Shown here one piece after another: positions 11,269 to 23,016 of a DNA stretch of 64,000 nt. The notes under the pieces were generated by a model, which was not told where the DNA came from, ran no database searches, and worked only from the letters and a program-made list of their open reading frames with translations. Position numbers and translations under genes: made by a program. Origin of the DNA: Brachypterus glaber (lineage: Eukaryota; Arthropoda; Insecta; Coleoptera; Kateretidae). Within the stretch, counting starts at the first letter, position 1. Every line of letters begins with the position of its first letter. Location: the NCBI GenBank assembly GCA_958510825.1, contig OY294046.1:52601664-52665663 (forward strand). The letters are read 5' to 3'.

Positions 11269-12226
11269 GGCTTAGGGGTTTGGACTTTGTGTTTTTTTTT
11301 GCCTTAACATACAAATAAATATTGAATAAGGTAAAACAAAAATATTTCTATTTTCATCATATCAGAATTTCTTATTACCCGATTTTTGCGAAAGATTTGT
11401 TCTTTAGAAAAAATATCCAGGAAACTAAAACAAAACTTTTTAAATTAAAAATTAATTAAAAACAGAAGATTATATTTATTTTAGGTTGCATTAACTCGTA
11501 TCTGTTTAATTAACCTTACACTTTTCATTAAAAAAAAACTTTTTGGATTTCGTACAGAAAACACGTTTCAAAATATAAACGATAAAATCCCATCAACTGT
11601 AATTATATGAATTTGCATAGTCATATCCCATTATGTTCCACGAAAACCATGGTACCAATAAACTTTTATTTTGATTTCATAAGAAATGACATATGAAACT
11701 TGACTGGAAATCTTATGAAAAACTTTCTTAATCTTAAAAGTGAAATCCCATTATTATTTCGATTTCTATGTTCTGGCTCATTGGATTTCCTTTGGATTTT
11801 TAAACAAAAACCTAAAGACCTCCAAAAGGTCCCTGTTAATCGGTGGGTGCTTATGGCAGACCAGAGTGCCAAAAACTACATAACTTTTAAATGATTTAAT
11901 ATAAAAAAAAGTTGCTTTTGCGAAAAATTTGATTTCATTTGATTTGAAATAAACCTGGATAGCCCAATGACTTTAGATTAAATTCGATATAAGAAAGAAA
12001 AAAATTTACAAGTTAGAACTTTTGACGGGGAGTGAATGAAGAAATTTCATTCTACATTCTTGCCCATAAATTAGATATGGGAACTGTCCGCCATCTTGGA
12101 TTTTGTGTTTTTGTCGATTTGCACGCGTATTTTGCATTTCTCAATAAAAAAGGTGAGTAACAAATTTGTAGAGAATTTAATCCTTTACAATATATAGTCA
12201 ATATTTAAAAAAAAATATTTATTGCT
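11269..12226. other. AT-rich spacer, no gene seen
   Basis: Contains a GTCCGCCATCTTGGATTT segment at 12087-12104 that resembles words in other repeats here (8780, 10838). Opposing 64- and 68-codon open frames at 11666-11894 overlap on both strands and carry no motif. Confidence 0.35.
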
Positions 12227-12509
12227 AATAACACAGCCACCCAAAAAAAAGCATGTACCAGATACTAGACCAATATATTTTTATATTTTCGGGGTCGCTG
12301 AAACCGAATTTGGCCTAAAAATTTCTTCATCAGGTCACAATTTTTCTACCCTTAAATTCCTTAAATTTAATGTTATTTAAGGGTAGAAAAAATGGTGACC
12401 TGATGGAGCAATTCTGAGGTCAGATTCGGTTTCAGCGACCCCGAAAATATAAAAATCCGTTGGTCTAGTCTCTGGCATATAATTTTTATTTTGGGTGGTT
12501 GTGTTATTA
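12227..12509. mobile_element. Palindromic element with GGCCCAC-like ends and GCTGAA core
   Basis: Ends TAATAACACAGCCACCCAAA and TTTGGGTGGTTGTGTTATTA pair. The core GGGGTCGCTGAAACCGAATT (12291-12310) is mirrored at 12421-12442. The centre is TTAAATTCC/TTAAATTTAATG. This is the cleanest copy of the shared-core architecture. Confidence 0.8.
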
Positions 12510-12592
12510 GCACTGTTAGAAATATGCTTTAACAGGACCGCACTAAGGAAGGTGAGATTTATTTTATAAATATAAACATATTAATATATCGC

Positions 12593-12620
12593 AATAGGCT
12601 TGTATGCATACAAGCCTATT
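12593..12620. repeat. Perfect 28-nt palindrome
   Basis: AATAGGCTTGTATG and CATACAAGCCTATT are exact reverse complements with no loop; weaker pairing continues outward (TATCG-type words). Confidence 0.8.
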
Positions 12621-13520
12621 ACGATAACAAAATCGATAAACCTGTTTATGAATTTTGTTATATAATATAATTAAAGAATATTTTTTTTGCTGTGGCATGT
12701 TTTTGTTAAAAAAATAAATAACTACACTCGAATATAAATGTTTTAAATCAAAAACTTAAACTTAAAACTTAAAACCCAAAACTCAAAACTCAAAATTTAA
12801 AACTCGACAAAAAACGAAAAAAAAAACTTGAAACTCAAAAATATGACAAATCTAACGTAGTGTACTAATAAGGGCAATTATTAAATAGTCAATAATGTTC
12901 AATAAATTTAAATTTGAATAAAAAAAAGAATCATAAAAGCATTGTTTTAGGTAATAAATTTCATTTTATTAAATGTATAAATTTTTATTCGCGAATAAAT
13001 TACCTAGGAACAACACCGATTTTTTATTAGAATTTACGAGTATTTGAAAACAATCGACAAAAAAGTCGCAAACTTGTATATACTGATAAGGTTTTTGTTT
13101 CGCTGTAGCTATATGTATACCTAAACAAGCCGTGAAGATATATAATTCCAAGCATCCATTATTTAATGTTCACAGTAAATGGTGAATTCCTTTTTTCCAA
13201 ATACTTAAAAAAAATACAAAAAAAAATTAAAAAAAAAACTTTTTTTTCTCAAAAGAAAATCTTTTCTGGAAAAAAACGAAAAACAAAAAAAAAGTGAAAA
13301 AACAAAAATTTATCAATTATTTTTTTTACGAAAAACAAAAAACAAAATAAAAATAATAGTTTTTTTCAATTTTTCTAAAAGTTAACCCCCCATAACTTTT
13401 TTATTTTTGGGGGATTACTTTCAAAGACAATGGAGATCTTCCCCTCATAGAACTTAATTTTTTCTGAAAATTTTTATTCGATCGAATAATTCGTTTTTGA
13501 GTTATCGCGTAAACAAAAAA
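12621..13520. other. AT-rich spacer with poly-A and AAAACTC micro-repeats
   Basis: 12740-12840 is a run of AAAACTTAAAACTC-type short repeats. 13190-13380 is A-rich low complexity. No gene seen. Confidence 0.4.
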
Positions 13521-13790
13521 CATTACATCGGACGGACGGACATCTTCAAAGATTTTTATTTTTTCATGAAACACATTTGAATCCAATAATTTTTTGTCTA
13601 TAATGTTTTTTTAGCAATTTTGGAAATTGGAAACTACCGTATAATATTATTCTACCGTATATGTATATATTATACAGTGCGGTCCAAAAGTCACCCCCCC
13701 CCTTTTAACTTTTGAACGAGTTGAGATATCGACTTCAAATTTAGATATAACAGATATAAAAAATAGATTTTTTATAAAAACAAAATAATT
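13521..13790 (+). repeat. GACGGACGGAC-type repeat followed by a CAGTGCGGTCC-family left end
   Basis: 13527-13665 (CGGACGGACGGACATC, TTTCATGAAACACATTTG, GAAACTACCGTATAAT) matches 56717-56875. At 13675 CAGTGCGGTCCAAAAGTCAC, preceded by TA, begins one arm of the mariner-like palindrome family whose complete copy is at 57457-58174. Confidence 0.6.
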
Positions 13791-14576
13791 AAGTATTATC
13801 GTATAAAAAAAATAAATACAGAATAAACCAGTATAAAACTTAAATAATTCTATACCAAAAATGTAATATGCACTTTTAACTAGAACTCACGAAAAGAAAA
13901 AAAAACAAAAAAAAGTCACGGAATTATCAGTGCGCGAGACTACTCGCACTTGACCAATTTTAAAATAGAGACATAGTTTTTGTTTATCATCAGGTCAGAA
14001 GTCAAAAAATTTAGGAGACTTGGGCCATAAATTTGAAGAATCGTGACTTGGTCAGAAAGGATATTCCTTGCTCATATTTTATAGGGACGTGATGAAGTTA
14101 AATAAAAAATATATGAAGGTGTATAAATAAAATGCAGTAAGATAAGAATTATTTAATACTTCAGCACAATAGGTCCAAAAGTATTAAATTCATAAAAAAA
14201 ACTGCTGCCAACAAAATAATACTTTCCCCTATAGGCCTAGGTTCATTAAAATAAAAACGGAAAAAATTTAAAAAAAATAAAAAAAAATCAAAAAAATTTT
14301 CAATTTTTCCAAAGAATTTTTGAAAAAAATTGTTTTCACTTCATTTTACCCCCTTACCCGAACCCGATTTTTCTTTGGATAATCATCCTATGGTCCAAAT
14401 TTAAAGTCTTTAGCCCGAAGCGTTCTTTTCAAGAAGAACTTCTTGAGTTATCGTGGTCACCAATTTCCCGACAACACCGACAGACAGATTTTATTTTACG
14501 CAAATCATATTATTTTGATATAAAAAGTCCAAAAACGTAAAAAAATCAATAAACAGTTTTCGAATTTTTTTTACTA

Positions 14577-14970
14577 AGGGAACGTTCAAGTATTACGTAA
14601 CGCAAATTTTGATCATTTTTGACCCCCTCCTGTAACGCTATTTTCCTATACAATTAACATGGTCGTGACACTCCAAAACACCAATTTTTTTTATTTAATT
14701 TATCCAGAGGCGTGCCTAGACGGACAAAATATGTGAGGCTTAACACTTTTTTGTCCCAAACTTTTGTATGTATATTTTTTTTTTAGTTTTTTTGTAATAA
14801 ATATAGATTCCTTCAGTAAAAATACATAAAAAGTGTCATATAGTGTAACACTGTTGGAGCAAGCGTTTTCAAAAAAAAAATGGAGTGTTACGCCCATGTT
14901 AATGGTATAGGAAAATAGCGTTACAGGGGGGTGGGGGTCCAAAATGTTACGTAATACTTCAACGTTCCCC
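14577..14970. mobile_element. GGGAACGTTC-family element, about 394 bp
   Basis: AGGGAACGTTCAAGTATTAC at the left and ACGTAATACTTCAACGTTCC at the right are inverted ends. GTAACGCTATTTTCCTATAC is mirrored at the right by TATAGGAAAATAGCGTTAC. A right-half copy sits in ace-1 intron 2. Confidence 0.75.
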
Positions 14971-15530
14971 TATAGCTGTAGTAAAAAATAATAATTTAGC
15001 TCTAATTATGTTTTTTTTCGCATTTTTTCGATATATTTTGATAAAAATTTTATATAAATACTAAACATAAGACTCTAGTTTTTATACCCAATACTAACAC
15101 AAATGTGTGGTTTATAAAAATAAAAAAAAAATTAAATTTAATCCAGTGAGGGAGATTTTACCAGGGTTATCGAAAAAAAAACAAAATTTTGAAATATTTT
15201 ATTTATTTTTTGGAGAGGAACACAATAAATTAAATTTATTTTGAAAAAAAAAAAACGAAAAATAAAAAAAAACATTAAAATAACCTTAAATAAACATTAA
15301 GTAATTCAAAATATTTTTGCTCTGCTTTCAACAACTCCCCGTAAAAGCTCCGCTACTGGATTTAATCTGTTTTTTTTAATTTTTTGAAATCTCACATATA
15401 ACATTTTCATGAAAATATAGCGAGAAAATATGAAATTTTTTTATTTTTTGAATTTATAAGCCTACAAAAAACAAACGAATAAAGATATTTGAAATCCGAT
15501 TTTTTTGGCTTAGAGCCCTATTAACCCCTT
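14971..15530. other. AT-rich spacer, no gene seen
   Basis: Poly-A/T tracts only; no recognised repeat ends or coding motifs. Confidence 0.35.
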
Positions 15531-15620
15531 AACGTATTCACCCTAGTTAACTCGTTTCCAGAAAGTTGGCTCTTTTCCGCTTACTCACGTGGGTGAAAAA
15601 GTGGTGCGTCAAGGGGTTAA
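15531..15620. mobile_element. TTAA-flanked 90-bp inverted-repeat element
   Basis: TTAACCCCTTAACGTATTCACCC mirrors GGGTGAAAAAGTGGTGCGTC-AAGGGGTTAA, ends including TTAA. Consistent with a miniature piggyBac-like element (inference). Confidence 0.55.
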
Positions 15621-16175
15621 CCTAGAGAGAGAACAATTGACCGCAAGAAAAATTAATTGAACCTTACTTTTTTTTCTACAACTATAAGCAAAAAAAACAC
15701 TGCGTTATATCTCAAAAAAACGTACTGATCGAAAAAAAACAAAAAAGGTTCCGAAATCAGCGCATCAAATATAGCCAGATGCAACTAAAATGGTGTAATC
15801 GATAATATAAATTAAATTTATTTGCCGATTTACATAATCTATTCAAATGGGCATTGGCGTTATAGAATATACTATTTCGTCGATTCTTTATAGAATATAC
15901 TATTTTCGTCGTGTAAGATTTAATGAAGGGACTCGCGTGCTACTTTTCATCTAGTTTATGTTTGGTCTAATAAATAATTTTACATTTCCTCCTGTCTGGT
16001 AAAACGCTGTAAACCTTTTAATATACGTATTTTGCGAGCTATTTTAAAATTGATAAAGTTGCTTTTTCTTTTTGGAGATCGAGCGACGATATAAAAATAA
16101 CGAATGTATTTTTTTATGGTTGTTTTAAATTGAAAAACTATTAAAAAGATAAAGTTTGTATCTCTATGGTGTAAA
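15621..16175. other. Spacer 5' of a truncated LINE
   Basis: A duplicated TTATAGAATATACTATTTCGTC phrase lies at about 15860-15910. Otherwise unremarkable; no gene seen. Confidence 0.35.
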
Positions 16176-17036
16176 ATGCATTTCCTCATTTGGAAACGTT
16201 GCCAGGAGTGGTTCTCGGCAAATAAGCTTTCGTTAAACAAAAGCAAAACTTTCGACATACTTTTTACACACAGACCTCTACATAATTTTACCAATCCTGA
16301 CAAGGTCAAGTATTTGGGTCTACTATTGAACCAAAATTTAAACTGGAAACAACATACCAACCAACTCTCAAATTCTCTATCTAAATCTGTTTTCATATTT
16401 AGAAACTTGGTTAGAATGGTTTCCTTTTATGTACTAAAAGCCGCTTATTACGCCCTTTTTAAGTCTAAAACTAGGTATGGTCTGATAGTTTGGGGTCATG
16501 CATCTGGCACAGAAAGAATATTTGGTTTGCAGAGGAAAGTGCTTCGCATTATGACGATGTTAGGGTATCAAGATGGGGTTCAGCATAAATTTATTGAATT
16601 AAATATTATGACCGTTCCATGTCTTTATATTTATATATATCTATTTTATATGTTAAACAAAACATAAATATGTACCCTATGCAACCAAATATTCATGTAA
16701 AAAATACAAGGTCAAACAACATTAGGCTCCCCAAGCTTAGGCTGGAAAGTAGTAAATTTGGGTCAAATTACTACCGAACAAAATTTTTTAATCACCTACC
16801 TATTCACATTCAGAATCTGTCTTATAAAAAAATTAAGGTAAAAATAAAAAATTTTTTATTACTAAGGGCCTTTTACAGTACGAAAGAATTTCTAGATCTA
16901 AAATTAAAATGTGAAGATTTTAAATGTATTTGTGAAATTTAATTTATTTAATTTTAAGATTTTATTACCAATATTTTACTATTTTACCCTGACGTGTATA
17001 AACTTTGTATTACGAATAAATAAATTAAATAAAATG
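16176..17036 (+). pseudogene. 5'-truncated non-LTR retrotransposon, C-terminal RT remnant
   Basis: Frame 16176-16667 reads W-x-x-x-C-Q-E-W-F-S-A-N-K-L-S-L-N-K-S-K-T, then K-Y-L-G-L-L-L-N-Q, Y-G-L-I-V-W-G and L-Q-R-K-V-L-R-I-M. This is the order found after the catalytic FADD motif in Jockey-like LINE reverse transcriptases (thumb and downstream). Similarity continues in another frame (16619-16942: N-T-R-S, F-F-N-H-L-P, A-F-Y-S), so at least one frameshift lies near 16625-16670. The palm, endonuclease and ORF1 are absent: a typical 5' truncation. The 3' tail is A/T-rich (AATAAATTAAATAAAATG, about 17017-17036). Clade assignment is tentative. Confidence 0.75.
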
Positions 17037-17841
17037 AAATGTGACTACGGGAAATATGTTTGGAATGTGTGTGCAAGTGGGAGGCCTGTTGCAGGGACGC
17101 ACGCCTTATAACGCTTTTGACGGAAAGAAAAGAGCGCGAATGATTCCTCCCCCTTCCGTCGGAGACTTTCTTTCATGCGGAGAACTACATATCATGAAAT
17201 AAAATCGCATATTTATACACTCTATATTGGCCATTAGAAAGAAATTAACTTGGAACACACAGCGTAGATTCTCGCCGCCATTTTGGCGTACTACACTCGA
17301 CCGCAAAATGAACCGGACACTAGAAATTTGCCACAATTTTAATATTGATTTCCTAGCGAACTGCTTATCGGATTTTCATTATTTTTTTTTTTGAACCTTA
17401 AATTAACTCTTTAGTAACGATGCTATGGTAAAAATTTTTATTCCGATTTCAATTTGAGAATATACAGGGTGAAAAAGTAAGAAGAAGTGTTTTCCCTAAA
17501 TTTTTAACACCCTGTGGGGGTGAATCAGCAATAACAGCGGATATTAATTGGAATCACACTGTAGTCCTATCTTTTATGAACATTTTGTATTTAATACGGT
17601 AACAAATCCTCAGTGTAATATTTTAGAAATAATTATTTTAATATATTTTTATTAACTGTAAAACAATTGAGCTGACTTATTTTATAATAAATCAATATAA
17701 CAAAGCTTTATGGAATTACATAATATATTAGGGACAAAGTTAAATAAAAATTAAATTGAATGGTAAATGAAGTTCAATGAATAGCAATAAAGAGATTATA
17801 TCAATATTAATTTAACCTGACTGTGTAAAGTACAGGCCCGT
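17037..17841. other. Spacer with a short ACAGGGTG inverted repeat
   Basis: 17464-17515 is bounded by ACAGGGTG and CACCCTGT. 17100-17330 is less AT-rich (CGCCGCCATTTTGGCG) but lacks motifs. A phrase AATAAAGAGATT-T/A-TATCAATATTAA near 17785 recurs at about 18652. Confidence 0.4.
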
Positions 17842-17955
17842 AGGGGAAGGTTCAAATATTACGTCACGCAATATTTGGCTATTTTCGACCCTCCTCATGC
17901 GGAGTAATGTTTTCCAGAACCCCCCACCACCCCCTTTTGTTACGTAACTTTTTTT
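17842..17955 (+). repeat. Single end of the GGGAACGTTC family
   Basis: GGGGAAGGTTCAAATATTACGTCACGCAA resembles the family terminus, with CTATTTTCGACCCTCC following as in 14615. No right end is close by; TGTTACGTAACATTTTTACT at 18546 could be the displaced other side. Confidence 0.5.
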
Positions 17956-18133
17956 TTACAAAAAGGAACCAAATTGAAAGGTATGCTTTAAGGTTTTATA
18001 CTTAATTTTTTTATGGTAATACCATTGGTATATAAAATAAAATAATGAGTAATATTTATTAAGTAGGTAATGCTGCTAAAAGCTGTAGATCTTTTTTTTG
18101 TCCATTTTTGACAAAAACTGATTTGTTTTATGC

Positions 18134-18404
18134 ATGGAAAACTCGTACCCGGTCTTCGATTATTACAAAAAAAAAAACGTTTTTTTTGTGACCGGTTACG
18201 AGTATTTAGAAAAATCAGTTAACCGGTTATTGTTGGATTTTAACCAAATTTCTAATTGAAAATGGTCAAATGGTTAAATCCGAGAGGTGAAACTTATTTT
18301 TTTAGTCTTCAAAAGCTTTTTTAGAGAAGGTGAGGAGCTTTTGGTAATTTCCGCTATCTGTTAACCGGTTAACCGTAAACCGTTTATAGGGTATGGTTTT
18401 CCAT
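18134..18404. mobile_element. Inverted-repeat element with ATGGAAAAC ends and TTAACCGGTTA words
   Basis: ATGGAAAACTCGTACCC at left mirrors GGGTATGGTTTTCCAT at right. The interior has repeated AACCGGTTA (18217-18229, 18361-18372). Probably a small non-autonomous element; superfamily not determined. Confidence 0.45.
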
Positions 18405-18890
18405 CTCCAATTTTTTTTTTGTTTAGACCAGTGACCAGTTAAAAACGCCGTGTGTAATAAAATTTGCAACAAATCCGTCTATTTAAGCCTGGATCATTGT
18501 TAAAAACGTGATCCAATAAACATTTTATAAGTCTATATTTTTTTAGTGTTACGTAACATTTTTACTGAGCAGTCTATTGTCCAATAGAGTTCTCGTACCT
18601 CGATGATGAGGGACAAAAATAAAAACTAAAATGAATGAGGCTTATTGAATTGCAATAAAGAGATTTTATCAATATTAAATTAACATAGATTATATTAATA
18701 AATGCTCTATAGAACATATTATCCATAGAACATTACCATTAATGTATTAATAAAATGTGTATTTCCTTCAAAAATTGCCTTGTTTATTACAAGGTGATTC
18801 AGAATTAAAGAACAAATTTATTGGGTAAAAATTAAAAATATAGCGAACAGCAGAACTAAACTTCGGGCGCCGGACTTTACAGCGAAAAAA
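18405..18890. other. AT-rich spacer
   Basis: Holds the second copy of the TATCAATATTAAATTAAC phrase (about 18670). No gene seen. Confidence 0.35.
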
Positions 18891-19010
18891 CAACCGCGAA
18901 GACCATTACCGCGCAGTGCATTACCGCGATCGCCATTGCCGCGAAAATCCATTACCGCGCATGTCCTTTACCGCGAAGACCATTACCGCACAGTTCATTA
19001 TCGCGAACGG
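18891..19010 (+). repeat. GC-rich minisatellite built on ATTACCGCG (15-16 bp units)
   Basis: Units starting at about 18891 (CAACCGCGAAGAC), 18904, 18919, 18934, 18950, 18966, 18981 and 18996 share CATTACCGCG followed by 5-6 variable bases (CAGTG, ATCGC, AAAATC, CATGTC, AAGAC, and so on); CTTTACAGCGAAAAAA just before is a weaker unit. The constant/variable alternation is directly visible. It stands out sharply from the AT-rich surroundings. Not a CRISPR array: far too short and eukaryotic. Confidence 0.85.
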
Positions 19011-19366
19011 TATTTACCTCGTATAACTTTTACAGTTGAAATCGTTATATATTATTTTTATTTTATGTAAGGGTATTTCCGTGGGATTGATGGCAGTTTG
19101 GTTTGGTTAGTTTTGGTTTTGGTTTGGATTTTTATTGATAAAGTGGAACGTTTACTAAATGTACCCATATATCTGTGTTTACGTTTTTTATGTATGTTTT
19201 TTTTTAATTTATATTGACTGATTTGTATAAATCGCTGATTAATAATCATTTTAGTACTAATCGTCATGTCGATCGAAATAATGAAAAGTGTTAGAGGCAA
19301 AGACCTCGCTGTATATAAACATTTCATAAACAGGAAAGAAAAGACTGTTAAAAATTAAAAAAAGTG

Positions 19367-19486
19367 CTTAATTTACGATGTGCTTTGTTGCAAGGGGCGT
19401 TTGCATACTTCGGACGGAAATGTTTTAAAGGAAACTAGTAATGGCCACAACCCTGACCCAGCAGCTATATCAGTTAGAACTGTTTG
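19367..19486 (+). pseudogene. FLYWCH-type zinc-finger fragment (MULE-like transposase remnant)
   Basis: The plus frame from about 19367 reads Y-D-V-L-C-C-K-G-R-L-H-T, then V-L-K-E-T-S-N-G-H-N-P-D-P. The C-x-GR-x-H-T...H-N-P-D pattern matches the distal half of FLYWCH zinc fingers that precede Mutator-like transposase domains in insect repeats. The fragment is under 45 codons and is bounded by non-homologous AT-rich DNA. No DDE domain is visible nearby. Assignment rests on this short motif. Confidence 0.4.
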
Positions 19487-19863
19487 GACTTTTTGTTTTC
19501 TACAAAATATTTATTTTTTTGCTATAAAATCAAGTTAAATTTTTTAAACCTTTCTCGATATTACCCTATATCTCCTAAACTTTAACCGACAACCAAGGTT
19601 CTTTTTAGGAGTAGGTTCACAAATTAATCTATAAATATATTCAACAGAATTCTATTACTCTTTGAAGAGCAAATAGGGTATGAAATTGACTATAGAAAAA
19701 ATACAATTCATTAAATGACCCAGATTGATATGAATATTTTTCATATAGGGCAGCTATTTGAATTCCATGTGACTTAATGTTATCACATCACAGCACCTGA
19801 TTCTCAGTGAAACTTTCACAGGGTTGTGAAAAAGTACACTTTTTTGAAATTGTCCAGGACGGT
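19487..19863. other. Spacer, no gene seen
   Basis: AT-rich sequence without recognised features. Confidence 0.35.
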
Positions 19864-19923
19864 GGACAAAACCGGACAAAATTAGACAAAACTGGACAAA
19901 ATTGGACAAAACTAGACAAAATC
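19864..19923 (+). repeat. Six 10-bp units of GGACAAAAYY
   Basis: GGACAAAACC, GGACAAAATT, AGACAAAACT, GGACAAAATT, GGACAAAACT and AGACAAAATC follow without gap. Confidence 0.9.
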
Positions 19924-20009
19924 AAAAATTATCCCTTAAAATATCACATGGTCATGGAAAAAATATTTCAACTTCCAACTGGGGTCTTACTAGTCTAGTC
20001 TCTAGTCGA

Positions 20010-20251
20010 CTAGAGGTGTGCGTGTGCGCCGCCGCCGGCATATATAGTGCCCCGCCGCCAAATTGACGATTCATTTCGTGAAGCTTTAAAATTATTTTAA
20101 CATATTTCCTAAAAAAAAACTTAAAACAAATAATTTTAGCAGGTGCAGAGCCGTCGCAAATTTTTCGTGGGTGGCGCGCCGCCGCGGCGGTCCCCTGTAA
20201 AATTGTCAAAAATACCCTCGCTGCGAAAATTTTTTCGGCGCACACCTCTAG
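20010..20251. mobile_element. GC-rich miniature element with CTAGAGGTGTGCG ends
   Basis: CTAGAGGTGTGCGTGTGCGCC at left mirrors GGCGCACACCTCTAG at right (242 bp). Subterminal GCCGCCGCC/GGCGGTCCCC blocks are GC-rich. The TAGAGGTGTGC-type terminus resembles hAT-like ends, but no 8-bp target duplication was found. Confidence 0.6.
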
Positions 20252-20399
20252 ATTTGATATATCCCATCACATACTAATCTTATACACTTTGAAGCGCTGA
20301 ATCCTAATCTGGCTTCAGAATTTGCCTTTATACTCCGGATTTTACTCAGGATTTTAAGAAAAATGCGCCTGAAAATATTAAAAAAGTCCAAACCAGACA

Positions 20400-21662
20400 C
20401 TTTTGGATCAACTCCAAAGAGCACGCCTGGCAAACAAAACTATTATAGACCTAATAAACAACAATAATATAAACAACTGGGATTCAATAAAAAAGCTTTA
20501 TCATACTGTAGTTTTGCCTACCTTTACATACGGCTCAGAAATTTGGGGACTCAGATACACTGATTAATGCGAAAAAAGTCAGACAAGTTTTGTAAAAAAT
20601 ATATTATATCTACAAAAATCTACTCCAGGATACGTAATTCGAACAGAGGCAAATCTTCTGCGAGTTACTTTTTATATAATTAAAAACGAACTTCTTTTAT
20701 TACAAAATATCTCAATCGTTACACACATATAGCTTTACAAAGACTATTTTAGATAGTAACAACACAAACAATAATATTAAATTTAATTGGTTTACTCAGC
20801 TAAAAACGTTAGTACAAAAATACTACAGCTTAAATGTTGATTATTTACATTTATCAACAAGGTATTTTAGCTGGCATAGAATCAAAATTAAATTTTTTGG
20901 ATTGGAATAAGGTGCTTTTGAATACTTATTGTACCGATTATAAATTTTTGATATCAAAAGTGTCATTTAATATAACTCTCCGAAAGTCAATCCTGTATAA
21001 TAATCTAAATATGCAAATAAAGCTATGCATCTCACAGCTGAGAACGTCCAATATTAATAACCTTTACCTTTATTTAAATAATTTAAGTTATAACATTAAA
21101 CAGACAGAACTTTGCTCAGTATGCTCCTTATATAAAACAGAAACAATAGGCCACCTATTGTTTGAATGTCCTCTATATGCATTCGATCAGCATGTTTGAA
21201 CGAAGTTCTGGACAAAAACATAGATGAGATACTAAACGACTGTAATCCTAGAACATCCATTTTAATCTTTAAATTTTTGAGGGAAGCTATGAAAATTCGA
21301 GCTTTTGCATGCAACCAATAAAACCATCATATCCTTCATAATATAGGTACACTTATTTACTCATTTTATTTATTATTTGTATTTTATATCTAAATACTAA
21401 ATTTACTCCCATTTTCTTCTGGAAATTCCATAATGCTATCTTTAAGACTCAGTCCAATCACTTTAGAGCCGATTAGTCTTTTTTTTTTGTTGTTTTTGCA
21501 ATTTTCTTAATAACCTAATAATACCTAGTTTAGGAAATATAAATTAATAGCACCTAGTTTAGGAAATATTTTTGTATTACTTTTGTTCATGTTAGAAATA
21601 ACGAAGGTGTAATAAATGAATTTGAATTTAAATTTGAATTTGAATTTGAATTTGAATTTGTA
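20400..21662 (+). pseudogene. 5'-truncated LINE with C-terminal CCHC knuckle and (TTTGAA)n tail
   Basis: From about 20430 one frame reads L-P-T-F-T-Y-G-S-E-I-W-G-L then a stop; the next frame reads L-Q-K-S-T-P-G-Y-V. 20834-21199 encodes L-R-T-S-N and C-x2-C-x9-H-x4-C (C-S-V-C...G-H-L-L-F-E-C-P), the zinc knuckle at the C terminus of Jockey/R1-type ORF2 proteins. Similarity continues in a further frame to about 21321. Multiple frameshifts and stops make it a pseudogene. The 3' end is marked by GTAATAAATG and about seven TTTGAA repeats (21616-21662), a typical LINE tail. Confidence 0.7.
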
Positions 21663-21871
21663 ATATTAAAAATTATTATTCTTGGCGCAAATTTTTTTTG
21701 AATTTTTTTGTTATTTTATTCGAAATGAGCGGTATCAAAAATATTCGTATGCAAAAATTCAGAATTTTGTCCCTGATTTTTTTTCTTTACCCACTGTGTA
21801 ACGCACGTAACATGGCACACAACACATAACGTGTGTAAAAAAAACTGCGCCTTCACCAAAACTGCAAATTA
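21663..21871. other. Short spacer between two elements
   Basis: AT-rich with GTAACGCACGTAACATGG words; nothing else recognised. Confidence 0.3.
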
Positions 21872-22340
21872 TAGGGGTGACCGGGGCTAGTTGTCGAAGT
21901 CTCAAAAAGTAAAATAGTTTTCTGCACCAAACCTAGATTAACCTCTGCGTGTCATTTATCATTTTTAAACTTAAAAGCAATAAATTAAAAGATCAGCAAG
22001 ATAATCCAAAAAATGTTAAAATTGAAGCGTCCAGTATTTTTTTGTCGTAAAAATTTTTCTTATTGTGATTTAAAATATTAAGATAAGAAAATTATATGTA
22101 TATTAATAGTTTAAGGTGTATATTATTTGTTGATATTGTCATTTAGGAGTGTTTATTCTTTATTAAATTAAAAAGTACTTGATACATAACGTAAAATTGA
22201 CCACTGGGGCTTTGTCGCATTGGGTTTGGGGCTAGTTGTCGCATGATCTGGAGATATGTTCATGGTATAACATTCCCTTTTTCGCATTTTTTTATTCAAA
22301 ACTGTGTTTAAAAGTAAAACTTTGTAGAATAGCAAATAAA

Positions 22341-22477
22341 ATTGTTTATTAAATTAAATTAAATTAAATTAAATTAAAAAAAAATGAAAAAATATTATTT
22401 AATTATATAGTTTGGTTTATTAAATTAAATTAAATTAAAAAAAAAATGAAAAGATATTATTTAATTATATAGTTTAT
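22341..22477 (+). repeat. Duplicated (TTAAA)n block
   Basis: ATTAAATTAAATTAAATT runs followed by AAAAATGAAAA-A/G-ATATTATTTAATTATATAG occur twice in tandem. Confidence 0.75.
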
Positions 22478-22750
22478 AATTTTGGTACAAGAGTGAAAAT
22501 TTAGATAACAATCGGCTTTTGGGAAAGCACATGTCTAATTAGTTATTTATAATTTTGATAAATGCCCTGTATTTCTTCAAAAGAATATACTTTAAGTGTC
22601 ACGACCACGTGTCAAGTGATGGGGTACGTTTATCGAGACTTCACAAAAAAATCATAACTGTATAAATTTTTCCATGTTTTATCTTGTAGTAATATTAATG
22701 AAACATGCAGCTAAAATTAACATTTGGTCAATTAAAAAAAAATACAAAAA

Positions 22751-23016
22751 CATAGAAAAAATGGATTCCTTAAACCAAGGACATGTGTCTTTGTATATGT
22801 TCAAAGCCATATTCTCTTGTTTCAGGGCTGGCATTTTCTTGAACCAAAGTCAATGTTCTTGAATGAAGAGCACGGGTTTTGGAATAAAAATTCGCGCTCT
22901 GTATTCAAGGACATTGACTTTGGTTCAAGAAAATGCCAGCCTTGAAACACGAGAATATGGCTTTGAACATATCCAAAGACACGTGTCCTTGGTTCAAGGA
23001 TTCCGTTTTTTCTATG
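22751..23016. mobile_element. Palindromic element, copy A (nested)
   Basis: CATAGAAAAAATGGATTCC at left mirrors GGATTCCGTTTTTTCTATG at right. The arms contain CCAAGGACATGTGTCTTTG and GGCTGGCATTTTCTTGAACC and meet around GAGCACGGGTTTTGG. A close relative, with the loop inverted, is at 34513-34760. Confidence 0.75.

Noticed and set aside
18891..19010. CRISPR-like repeat/spacer look
   Set aside because: Units of 15-16 bp with 5-6-nt variable parts in an insect genome are a minisatellite, not a CRISPR array.
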